In this document: piece after piece, positions 44,216 to 52,036 of the stretch
Numbering within the stretch: the first letter of the stretch is position 1
How the letters are laid out: each line of letters starts with the position of its first letter
NCBI GenBank assembly: GCA_023512345.1
Contig: JAILZT010000009.1
Location: 156,185 to 220,184, forward strand
Length of the DNA stretch: 64,000 bases
From: Paenibacillus sp.
GTDB lineage: Bacteria; Bacillota; Bacilli; Paenibacillales; Paenibacillaceae
Direction: 5' to 3'
Position numbers and translations under genes: made by a program
The notes under the pieces: generated by a model
Database searches by the model: none
Seen by the model: the letters and a program-made list of their open reading frames with translations, nothing else
What the model was told of the DNA's origin: nothing

Positions 44216-45367
44216 ATGAGCGTTACAGGAATAGAGCAAGCCATGAGCAAAAAAATAGCCCCCCCGCAGCAACTCGGCAGTTATCCTCCTTCAGATGTTA
44301 CCTTTTTGTTAAAAGACCTCAGTGCTGTATCGCTGGAACGGGCAACGGAGGAACGGGAAGAAGCTATTCAATCGGGGGTTCACTATTCAGAGATGCTTCC
44401 GGTTGAATACCAGCCTACAGAGGGATATATTGATTTGTTCCACGACACGCTGCGGCTCTCCTCCCGTAAGGTAGCTTTGGCTGTAGCTGTGGTATCCGAA
44501 TTAATAGTTGCAAAGAGAGGGTTAAATACCGTACTTGTTTCTTTAGCGCGAGCTGGCACACCTATAGGTGTACTCATTAAACGTTATATCTCCTACCGCT
44601 ATAATACAGAATTACCACACTACAGTATCTCGATCATTCGTGGTAAAGGTATTGATGAGAACGCCCTGCTGTATATACTGCAGAAGCATGGGCTGGATGC
44701 AGAACTTCAGTTCATCGATGGTTGGACGGGAAAAGGAGCGATTCGACAAGTATTGATTGATGCTTGCGACAGCTTCTATCATAAATACGGTATTAGACTG
44801 AGTGATGACTTAGCGGTGCTTGCTGACCCGGGATATTGTTCGGCAACGTTTGGGACAAGAGAGGACTACCTAATTCCGAGTGCTTGCCTGAATTCTACGG
44901 TCTCCGGGCTGATGAGCCGGACGGTACTTCGGGATGACCTTATTGGACCGGATGAATTCCACGGCTCGAAATTTTATAAGGAATGGCTGAATACCGATGT
45001 GTCGAATGCTTTTATTGAGGCTATTTCCCCTTATTTCCTTTCCGTTACCGAAGAGGCTCTCCATATTTCAGCAGGCCTGCGTCAGTCTCCTCCAGAGATT
45101 ACTTGGCAAGGCTTGAAGGATATCCAGAGCATTCAGGAGTCATTCGGTATTGCAGATATTAACCTAATAAAGCCAGGTGTAGGGGAGACAACCCGGGTGC
45201 TTCTACGCCGGGTGCCGTGGAAGATCCTCGTCAATTCCATGGATAACCCAAACCTGCGATATATTATGCTTCTGGCTAAGGAACGTGGGATATCCGTGGA
45301 GGTATATCCGGGATTAACTTATTCCTGCTGTGGTATTATTAAGCTATTGAAGGGGGAGAGTGAATGA
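44216..45367 (+). CDS. StiP-family protein of the Ter biosynthetic arm
   Basis: 383 aa. Matches the StiP family (annotated as a cysteine protease-like or PRTase-like protein in Ter clusters): SDVTFLLKDL near the start, SLARAGTPIGVLIKRYI, YSISIIRGKGID, FIDGWTGKGAIRQVL, LADPGYCSATFG and a C-terminal PGVGETTRVLLRRVPWKI. The RAGTPIG and DGWTGKGA stretches look like phosphate-binding loops of a PRTase-type fold, so I favour a phosphoribosyl or base-transfer step over proteolysis; this is inference. ATG 44216 directly abuts the previous stop, with GGGAGG as ribosome site; the next gene overlaps by 4 bp. Confidence 0.8.
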   Translation: MSVTGIEQAMSKKIAPPQQLGSYPPSDVTFLLKDLSAVSLERATEEREEAIQSGVHYSEMLPVEYQPTEGYIDLFHDTLRLSSRKVALAVAVVSELIVAKRGLNTVLVSLARAGTPIGVLIKRYISYRYNTELPHYSISIIRGKGIDENALLYILQKHGLDAELQFIDGWTGKGAIRQVLIDACDSFYHKYGIRLSDDLAVLADPGYCSATFGTREDYLIPSACLNSTVSGLMSRTVLRDDLIGPDEFHGSKFYKEWLNTDVSNAFIEAISPYFLSVTEEALHISAGLRQSPPEITWQGLKDIQSIQESFGIADINLIKPGVGETTRVLLRRVPWKILVNSMDNPNLRYIMLLAKERGISVEVYPGLTYSCCGIIKLLKGESE

Positions 45368-46197
45368 TTTACGCCAGTGATCTGGACCGCACCCTGATCT
45401 ACTCTCGCAGCGCTCTCGGCGTTCCAGAGGATTCACCTGGACTTGTTCCGGCAGAGATCATTAATGGAACCACGGTATCATACATTTCTAAAATAGCCCT
45501 TTCCCAGCTTATAAGTCTTGCTGGTCACATCGTGTTTATGCCGGTAACGACCCGGACCGTGGAGCAGTACAAGCGAATCAATCTTTTTCAGGAGACCGTA
45601 ATTCCTAAGTATGCTGTTACGAGTAATGGTGGGAACATTTTGATTGAGGGCAAGGTGGACATGGACTGGAGAACGTTCATCGGGAGACAGGTTGAGCTTC
45701 ATTCAGCGCCGGCAGAGGACATCAGATTTATCGTTCGGTCAGCTCTGCGCGATGAATGGGTCCTTAGTGAGTCCTATTGCGATGGTTTATTTTTCTCCTT
45801 TCTTGTTGTACGTGACTTGATTCCTCAGGATGTGGTGTCTCGCTTGACGGATGAATTATATCATCTTGGCTGGAGGGTATCTCTGCAAGGTCGTAAGCTG
45901 TATGCCGTTCCGGAAGCGGTAAGTAAGATTGCTGCTGTAGAGCATGTTCGACGTTCAGTCCAAAGTGAACCTATGGCAGCCTCGGGAGATTCTCTGCTCG
46001 ATAAATGTCTACTGGACGCATCGGACTATGCAATTGCCGCTTGCCATGGAGAAATTTTCGCAGAACATCAGCAAGGTCTGGGGGAGAAAAGTTACACTTT
46101 TACCACCTGTTCCGGTGTGTTTGCCAGTGATGAGATTTTGCAGTACGTTAGCACAATTTATAACAATTTAAGGGTACTGGGAGTGGGGCCGCTATGA
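45364..46197 (+). CDS. HAD-superfamily phosphatase of the Ter biosynthetic arm
   Basis: 277 aa. Motif I is YASDLDRTLIY (nucleophile and acid/base Asp), motif II TTRTVEQY, motif IV GDSLLDKCLLDASDYAIA. The cap lies between about 100 and 190. It resembles the sucrose-phosphatase-like HAD branch and would remove a phosphate from the phosphoribosylated intermediate. ATGA overlaps on both sides (4 bp with the StiP gene and 4 bp with the ATP-grasp gene) show tight translational coupling. Confidence 0.85.
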   Translation: MIYASDLDRTLIYSRSALGVPEDSPGLVPAEIINGTTVSYISKIALSQLISLAGHIVFMPVTTRTVEQYKRINLFQETVIPKYAVTSNGGNILIEGKVDMDWRTFIGRQVELHSAPAEDIRFIVRSALRDEWVLSESYCDGLFFSFLVVRDLIPQDVVSRLTDELYHLGWRVSLQGRKLYAVPEAVSKIAAVEHVRRSVQSEPMAASGDSLLDKCLLDASDYAIAACHGEIFAEHQQGLGEKSYTFTTCSGVFASDEILQYVSTIYNNLRVLGVGPL

Positions 46198-47249
46198 AAA
46201 ATGTAAATATTTATTTCAATCGTTGGTTTTCCGTGGCTTTCCATTATATGAATCTTATCCGTAATAACGATGATGGAATCCCGTTCACCATATTCGCGAC
46301 CCATCCTGATATTTTGCACATGTCGCTTCAAGGCGCTGATTTTGCAGAGACAGAACCCCAGCTAGAGGGGATTGAATACGTTCATTTCTGTGTTGATTTC
46401 TGCCGGCGACATGAGATAGATGTCTTTATACCGCGACTGAATATGCTGGATATCGCCCTCCATGCACACTTATTCGATGATATTGGTACAAAGCTTATCG
46501 TCTGCAGGGATGTCGATTTGCTGGAGAGCATTATGGATAAGGGGAAATTTTACGAGAGTGTTAAGGAAACGGGAATAATGACTATACCTGATTACCATAT
46601 AGTCAGTACGGCAGAACAATTCAAAGTTGCATATGAGGATCTTATAGCTAAAGGACACCAAGTCTGCTTCAAACCCACAAATTCGATAGGGGGCCTAGGC
46701 TTCCGTATTATTGACAATAACCGCAGTCCACTGCAAGAGTTGTTTGGTTACGTAACCTTGATGATCTCATTTGACGATGCATTCCGCATTTTGTCCAGTG
46801 AAGAGTCTTTTCCCGAGCTGATGGTAATGGAACTGCTTGAAGGATTTGAATATAGTATTGATTGCTTGGCAGACGAGGCTGGGAATTTGCTGGCAGCTGT
46901 TCCGCGACGTAAGGCAGGAGGTCGTTTGCGACTTATGGAGCATAACGTCGAGCTGAAGGAAATTGCAGCAAAAGTGGCCGAGACGTACAAAATCCCATAC
47001 AATTATAATATCCAAATGAAGTACAATGGCACTACACCCAAGCTGCTGGAGATCAATCCCCGGATGTCGGGCGGGCTGCATGTTTCATGTCTGTCTGGAA
47101 TCAACTTTCCTTATCTGGCGGTTAAGAGTGCACTTGGCGGAGAGGTACAGCCTGTGGATTTCACAGTAGATGTATTAGCCAGCCATGTGGAAAACCCGCT
47201 AATTATGAAATTAAACGGTGAATCTGCCGTCCCGGATATCGTGAGCTAA
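46194..47249 (+). CDS. Ter-associated ATP-grasp ligase
   Basis: 351 aa. ATP-grasp fold: central DKGKFYESVKETGIMTIPDY, glycine-rich loop KPTNSIGGLGFRII, adenine-contact MVMELLEGFEYSIDC, and metal site KLLEINPRMSGGLHVSC. It corresponds to the ATP-grasp family named after Ter clusters. The enzyme class joins a carboxylate to an amine or thiol using ATP, so it may add an amino acid or similar group to the nucleoside-like intermediate. Last gene of the overlapping arm; a 42-bp gap separates it from the XpaC-like gene. Confidence 0.87.
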   Translation: MKNVNIYFNRWFSVAFHYMNLIRNNDDGIPFTIFATHPDILHMSLQGADFAETEPQLEGIEYVHFCVDFCRRHEIDVFIPRLNMLDIALHAHLFDDIGTKLIVCRDVDLLESIMDKGKFYESVKETGIMTIPDYHIVSTAEQFKVAYEDLIAKGHQVCFKPTNSIGGLGFRIIDNNRSPLQELFGYVTLMISFDDAFRILSSEESFPELMVMELLEGFEYSIDCLADEAGNLLAAVPRRKAGGRLRLMEHNVELKEIAAKVAETYKIPYNYNIQMKYNGTTPKLLEINPRMSGGLHVSCLSGINFPYLAVKSALGGEVQPVDFTVDVLASHVENPLIMKLNGESAVPDIVS

Positions 47250-47291
47250 CAGCTTAGGAATACGTCAACGCAAGAGGTGAGGAACATTCAA

Positions 47292-48005
47292 TTGAAATCA
47301 AAAGTATTGATGTACACCGGTGTTGGTTACGTAGCTGCCGTGTTGACCAGCGCCTTACTGCCGGAAATGCTGTCCTTGCTGCTGCCAGTTGCAGGAGGAG
47401 CTGTAGGTCTATTGCAAGCACAACGGAAGCGGATTAATCTGCCTAAAGAAGTGCTTCCCGTTGGGCCGGAATCTGTACAGGCTGCGCCACCGCCCGCCAA
47501 TAAGGGCACTGCTTCTAATCCTGTTGTAAGCAACCCTGTATCTATTCCCTCGTTATCACCTAGCCATGCTTCCAGTGGAAGAGTAAGCGGGGAAGTGAAG
47601 ATTGGACCGGAGTTCGCTCCAGTAGTAGAGTATCTGAGCATATTGGAGGATATGATTATCTCCGAGGGGCAGAAGGATACACTGGATAATGAAATTGTGG
47701 AGAAGTCGCTGGCTCTGTTCGCCAGGCTCCAACGAGTCATTCCGTTGCTTCAGGAGCTGGGTAACGGCGAGATTAATCATACAGTCCGCAGACTGATTTT
47801 GAAGGATTTGAATGGCGTCATCAATCCGTTCTTGCGGCTTGGCGGCGAAGCAAAAACCAAGAATCGGAGAATGCTGCTTAACGGACTAAGAGATGTCGAT
47901 TCCAAAATATCCGATATCGCCTCGACGATTGAGCATAAAGACCTTATGGAACTTCAGACGAAGGCGGAGCTTATTCATCAGCGGTACAACAGCTCCGAAT
48001 TATAG
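47292..48005 (+). CDS. xpaC: XpaC-like membrane-anchored protein
   Basis: 237 aa from TTG 47292, nine bases after AGGTGAGG (GTG 47277 and ATG 47310 are alternatives). Two short hydrophobic segments near the N-terminus (MYTGVGYVAAVLTSALLPEMLSL split by a Pro), then a Pro/Ser-rich linker (about 60-105) and a helical C-terminal domain (FAPVVEYLSILEDMIISE to the end). Position directly before telA matches the xpaC-yaaN pair of B. subtilis. XpaC was named for a chromogenic-phosphate phenotype; its real role is unknown. It may bring TelA to the membrane. Confidence 0.75.
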   Translation: MKSKVLMYTGVGYVAAVLTSALLPEMLSLLLPVAGGAVGLLQAQRKRINLPKEVLPVGPESVQAAPPPANKGTASNPVVSNPVSIPSLSPSHASSGRVSGEVKIGPEFAPVVEYLSILEDMIISEGQKDTLDNEIVEKSLALFARLQRVIPLLQELGNGEINHTVRRLILKDLNGVINPFLRLGGEAKTKNRRMLLNGLRDVDSKISDIASTIEHKDLMELQTKAELIHQRYNSSEL

Positions 48006-48016
48006 GAGGGAAGAAC

Positions 48017-49114
48017 ATGTCCACTCAGTTGATCCAACTGAAAAAGGAAGACGAACAGAAGGTTGTCCAAGAGGCCTCCCAACTGATAGAGAAAGTAAGT
48101 AAGACTGATACCGTCACGTTGGACTCTCTCATGGATGAGATCGGAAGACTAGGTGTCAAGACACAGGAGAAGGCGGGTCAAACGCTGAAGCTTCTGGATC
48201 GTCCTGTGAACGACCTAATGTCGGGTAAACGTGTAGAAGTGCCGAATATGATTATGAAGCTGCGGAATGAATGCGAGGATTTACAGCAGAGCAAAAATGT
48301 AAGCTTTTTTGGCAAAATGCTGCGTAAAAGCCCGCTCAAAAACTACGTCTATAAATATCAGTCCGTCCGCACGAATATTGAAGCTATTGTTACCGGCCTG
48401 CGTGATGGCAGGGATACACTAGAGGAAAGCATCGTCAACATGCGGCAGCTGAAACGAACATCGATGGAGGAGATATATAATCTTCAAACGAAGATTGCCT
48501 TTGGTAACAAGCTGAAGGAGATGTTCGACGTAGAGATTGCCAAGCCGGAGAATGAGTTCCGTAAAGCTTATCTAGAGCGGGGCCTTCGTAAAGTGATGGT
48601 TCGTGTTCAGTCTATGACCGAAATGATTATGCTCTATAACCAAGCGATAGCTGCCACAGATATCATCAACGATAACAATGACAAGTTGATTGATTCGGTG
48701 AACAACGCCATCGATAAAACTTCGAACCTGATTACCGTTTCTGCGATGATTGCCATGTCTTTGGCCGATCAGGAGAATGTCATCTCTGCTGTAGAAGCAA
48801 CGAATAAGACCATAGAGGATCAGTTCAAAGAGAATGCCAGATTGCTCCGGACGACTACCGAGAAAACAACGGAACTGCTCTCCAAACCTTCAATGTCCAT
48901 GGAATCGGTTAATCAGGCCATCGGCGACTTGATGATTGCCCTGGATACTTCAGAGCAATCTAATCGCCGTATTATCGAGAGTTGCCAGGATTATACTTCC
49001 AAAATGACGACGATCAACACCCAGCTTAACAACCGTCTAGGGCTTAATCGGGCGGACAAGCCTACGCTTCCTGAAGGTGCTGCTTCCGGTGAATTGAGCA
49101 ATTTCTTGAACTAA
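48017..49114 (+). CDS. telA: TelA-family toxic-anion resistance protein
   Basis: 365 aa; ATG 48017 follows AGGAGGGAAGAAC. Long helical protein of the TelA/YaaN/YceH family: FFGKMLRKSPLKNYVYKYQSV, LEESIVNMRQLKRTSMEEI, and a C-terminal region with ATNKTIEDQFKENARLLR. No membrane segments. Members are linked to tellurite and antimicrobial-peptide tolerance, mechanism unknown. It ends the cluster and lies 11 bp after the XpaC-like gene, so the two are certainly co-transcribed and probably act together at the membrane. Confidence 0.93.
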   Translation: MSTQLIQLKKEDEQKVVQEASQLIEKVSKTDTVTLDSLMDEIGRLGVKTQEKAGQTLKLLDRPVNDLMSGKRVEVPNMIMKLRNECEDLQQSKNVSFFGKMLRKSPLKNYVYKYQSVRTNIEAIVTGLRDGRDTLEESIVNMRQLKRTSMEEIYNLQTKIAFGNKLKEMFDVEIAKPENEFRKAYLERGLRKVMVRVQSMTEMIMLYNQAIAATDIINDNNDKLIDSVNNAIDKTSNLITVSAMIAMSLADQENVISAVEATNKTIEDQFKENARLLRTTTEKTTELLSKPSMSMESVNQAIGDLMIALDTSEQSNRRIIESCQDYTSKMTTINTQLNNRLGLNRADKPTLPEGAASGELSNFLN

Positions 49115-49192
49115 TACCCATCATATAACCTCTCTTTCACACATAAATTGTCACGTAAGACACGATATGTGGAGGGAAGAGGGGGTAGGCAT

Positions 49193-49282
49193 ATGATTCT
49201 TGGGGGTTTAATTCTTGTGCTTATCATCGTAGCCAGCAGTGAAAAGGCAGAGGCTATTGCAGAATTAAATGACGACAGCTAG
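49193..49282 (+). CDS. 29-aa small membrane peptide after telA
   Basis: ATG 49193 is preceded by GAGGGGGTAGGCAT, an excellent ribosome site. The 29-residue product has a hydrophobic stretch (ILGGLILVLIIVA) followed by a charged tail (SSEKAEAIAELNDDS). That is one membrane helix with an acidic C-terminus. It lies 78 bp downstream of telA on the same strand. I do not recognise the family; it is not of the YjcZ type in sequence. The rest of the 286-bp gap to the next gene holds nothing clear. Confidence 0.55.
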   Translation: MILGGLILVLIIVASSEKAEAIAELNDDS

Positions 49283-49400
49283 CAAATAATTACCGTTTCA
49301 TGGTTCAAGCAATTTACAGCGGTTTATTGGGTATAATAAGCCGGGGTTTCTAGATATAACTCCATTAGCTGAAAATAAGAGGCCTGAGACGGAGGGGTAT

Positions 49401-50189
49401 ATGGAAAACGAAGCGCTGATGCAGGTGGAACGATTAGCACTTAAGAAGCAGAAAATATACCGGCAAAGCGTATTTCGCTATATTGCCAGAGCAATGCTGG
49501 CCAGTATGTTTATTGGTTTTGGAGTTATTGTGGCATTCAAGACGGGCAACTTCTTCTATATGGAGCATTCGCCGTTGACCTATCCTATGGCCGCTATAAC
49601 TTTCGGTGCAGCCATCATCCTCATTTCATATGGGGGTGGGGACCTGTTCACCGGAGATACCTTTTATTACACGTATGCAGCCTTGAGACGTAAAATGCAG
49701 TGGACTGAAGTGGTAAGAATGTGGGTCACCAGTTACTTGGGTAATATTTTGGGCGCAACAGCCTTTGCTTTGCTCATTTATTTGACAGGGTTGTTTTATG
49801 ATTCCAATGTGAACGGATTCCTGCTGGATGTGGTCGCCCATAAAATGGAGGCCCCCACGATGCAGCTTTTCTTCCGTGCGATTCTCTGTAACTGGCTCGT
49901 CTGCTTGGCCTTCTTTGTCCCTATGTCTATGAAGGGTGACGGGGCCAAAATGTTCGCCATGATGTTATTTGTATTCTGCTTCTTCATATCTGGCTATGAG
50001 CATAGTATTGCGAATATGTGTACCTTTGCCATAGCTCTGGTGCTTGATCATCCCGGTACAATATCGTGGGCTGGAGTAGTACATAATCTTGTGCCTGTTA
50101 CCCTTGGCAATCTAATTGGCGGTGGTGTGCTGATGGGCGTGATGTACTATTATGTGAATAAGCCTTTCCTGGATGATGAGCCGCATTAA
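49401..50189 (+). CDS. Formate/nitrite transporter family channel
   Basis: 262 aa; ATG 49401 follows ACGGAGGGGTAT. Six membrane segments with FNT signatures: GFGVIVAFKTGN, GGDLFTGDTFY, AILCNWLVCLAFFVPMSMKGDGAKM and FFISGYEHSIANM (central His of the pore region). FNT pentamers pass formate, nitrite, hydrosulfide or acetate/lactate. The family cannot be narrowed from sequence alone, though the absence of nearby nitrite reductase or pyruvate-formate lyase leaves the substrate open. Own terminator. Confidence 0.9.
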   Translation: MENEALMQVERLALKKQKIYRQSVFRYIARAMLASMFIGFGVIVAFKTGNFFYMEHSPLTYPMAAITFGAAIILISYGGGDLFTGDTFYYTYAALRRKMQWTEVVRMWVTSYLGNILGATAFALLIYLTGLFYDSNVNGFLLDVVAHKMEAPTMQLFFRAILCNWLVCLAFFVPMSMKGDGAKMFAMMLFVFCFFISGYEHSIANMCTFAIALVLDHPGTISWAGVVHNLVPVTLGNLIGGGVLMGVMYYYVNKPFLDDEPH

Positions 50190-50233
50190 TAACTGAAACA
50201 AAGTGTGCTTTGTGTTACTTTTATGTGTTACCA

Positions 50234-50266
50234 AGACTTCGCTCTCCATGGAGAGTGAAGTTTTTT
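50234..50266 (+). terminator. Terminator after FNT gene
   Basis: ACTTCGCTCTC pairs with GAGAGTGAAGT around CATG (one wobble), followed by TTTTTT. Confidence 0.9.
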
Positions 50267-50357
50267 AGGTTTATTATTGAGAAGGATTAAGACATGATAA
50301 GTAGAATACATAACTAGTAATAAAAAATTGAAATATATTTGAAAAGGCGGTGTAAAT

Positions 50358-51941
50358 ATGGAACGAGCAATGGTAGAGACGGATGAGGTTATCATTGAGG
50401 CCTACAAGCAGCATTGCGTACATATAGGGTTAGACCCTGAACAACCGCCCGTGTTTAAGAAACGTTTCTCTGCAGATCAGCTAGCCCTACAATTAGTGAA
50501 ATATAGAGAAGTCATTGAGGTCATTGATTATTTTGTGAAAAAGTTTCTGTCCTCTGCAACCGGAAATCCTATTCTAATCGCTATTTCAGACTTAGATGGC
50601 TATCTGTTGGCTTTTAAAGGAGATCCTACAATTATTGATACCGTACGGTTGGTGGGGATACAAGAGGGGATTCAGTTTACCGAGGACTCCGGTGTAAATT
50701 CCATTTCGTTATGCCTTCGATATAAAAGGCCCTTCCAGTTAGTCGGTCAGGATCATTTTCAGCATATGCTGCATCCATTATTTTGCTGTACGGCACCTTT
50801 CTTTCAGGAAGGGGGCGAGTTATTAGGTACACTCTCCATTATGATGGATATTGAGGTTGCTCATCCCCATCTCCTCCCGCTCCTGTGTACGATGGCAGAT
50901 TCCATTGAACGAGAACTGTTGCTGCGAAAGGGAAATGCCCAGCTTCAATTATTAAACCAAATTTTGCTTGAGAACAACTATTTAGGTGTGGTTATCACGG
51001 ATGAGCGGGGTTCAATTGTTAATATCAATGAGAATGCTGTAGACATGTTGCAAATCGATGCCGATCAATATGTAGGTTCCAGTGTATTCGAGTTAAATGA
51101 CGTGGGGCAATACTTTCAGCGTGTGATTCTGCAGCAGGAAGAATGTGCGGGCCTAGAGCTCATACTAGAGGGGAAAGAAACTGTTGAACATTACATATTG
51201 GATGTGGTACGTGTCTACGATGCTAAAGGTACTCTGGCCCGTGTGATCGGCAGCTTGCGTAATATTACGGAAATGAAGAAGACAGAAGAGGTTCTACGCA
51301 ATACGGAGAAGTTAGTTTTTGCGGGTGAGCTGGCCATGAGTATTGCCCATGAGATTAGAAATCCTCTTACAACAATCAAAGGGATGCTGCAACACTCTAA
51401 TAAAAGTTCCCAGCTACAGCACTATAACCTTATTATGTCTGAGGTCGAAAGAATGAACCTAATCGTCGGAGAGTTTCTGATATTGGGTAAACCACAAGCG
51501 GTACAATTCAAAATGGAAAGATGCAGTGTAATCCTCCAGGAAGTACTGAATATTTTTGAATTTCAGTTATTGAGGAATCATTTATCTATCGAGATGGAAG
51601 TCAAGCATGATGGTGAATTGGAGTGTGACCGTAACCAAATCAAACAAGTCTTCCTTAATATATTAAAAAATTCAATGGAGGCTTTACCCTTTGGCGGATG
51701 TATAACTATAGAATTAAATACATCTGACGGATTCCAGACAGTAACCTTCACGGATAATGGGGAGGGAATGAGTGAAGAGGTGCTGCAAAATATAGGGACA
51801 CCTTTCAGCACGACTCGAACCAACGGGAATGGACTTGGACTGATGATTGTTAAAAAAATCGTGTCTGCTCATCGAGGGCATATAGGGATAACAACGGAGG
51901 TAGGGACGGGGACTTCGGTTACCATTTATCTTCCTGTGTAG
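50358..51941 (+). CDS. Orphan PAS-domain sensor histidine kinase
   Basis: 527 aa, no membrane segments. N-terminal GAF-like domain (about 60-195, with PILIAISDLDGYLLAFKGD and LCLRYKRPFQL, as in AcoR-type activators), a PAS domain (about 205-310), HisKA with SIAHEIRNPLTTIKGML (phospho-acceptor His near 331) and HATPase_c with FLNILKNSMEA, FTDNGEGMS and GLGLMIVKKI. The kinase core is of the phosphorelay (KinA-E) kind of sporulating Bacillota. No response regulator is adjacent, so it may feed Spo0F or another shared regulator. ATG 50358 follows AAAAGGCGGTG. Confidence 0.92.
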   Translation: MERAMVETDEVIIEAYKQHCVHIGLDPEQPPVFKKRFSADQLALQLVKYREVIEVIDYFVKKFLSSATGNPILIAISDLDGYLLAFKGDPTIIDTVRLVGIQEGIQFTEDSGVNSISLCLRYKRPFQLVGQDHFQHMLHPLFCCTAPFFQEGGELLGTLSIMMDIEVAHPHLLPLLCTMADSIERELLLRKGNAQLQLLNQILLENNYLGVVITDERGSIVNINENAVDMLQIDADQYVGSSVFELNDVGQYFQRVILQQEECAGLELILEGKETVEHYILDVVRVYDAKGTLARVIGSLRNITEMKKTEEVLRNTEKLVFAGELAMSIAHEIRNPLTTIKGMLQHSNKSSQLQHYNLIMSEVERMNLIVGEFLILGKPQAVQFKMERCSVILQEVLNIFEFQLLRNHLSIEMEVKHDGELECDRNQIKQVFLNILKNSMEALPFGGCITIELNTSDGFQTVTFTDNGEGMSEEVLQNIGTPFSTTRTNGNGLGLMIVKKIVSAHRGHIGITTEVGTGTSVTIYLPV

Positions 51942-51950
51942 TAAAATGTG

Positions 51951-51995
51951 AAAAAGACTCTTCTGGCCTATTATGGGGCTAGAAGAGTCTTTTTC
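51951..51995. terminator. Bidirectional terminator
   Basis: AAAAAGACTCTTCT pairs with AGAAGAGTCTTTTT around a 16-base loop; A and T runs on both flanks serve the kinase gene and the convergent TPM-domain gene. Confidence 0.93.
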
Positions 51996-52036
51996 TTATT
52001 TAGAAGTATAAAGTTTCTGTCGTTAATGCGGAGTGG

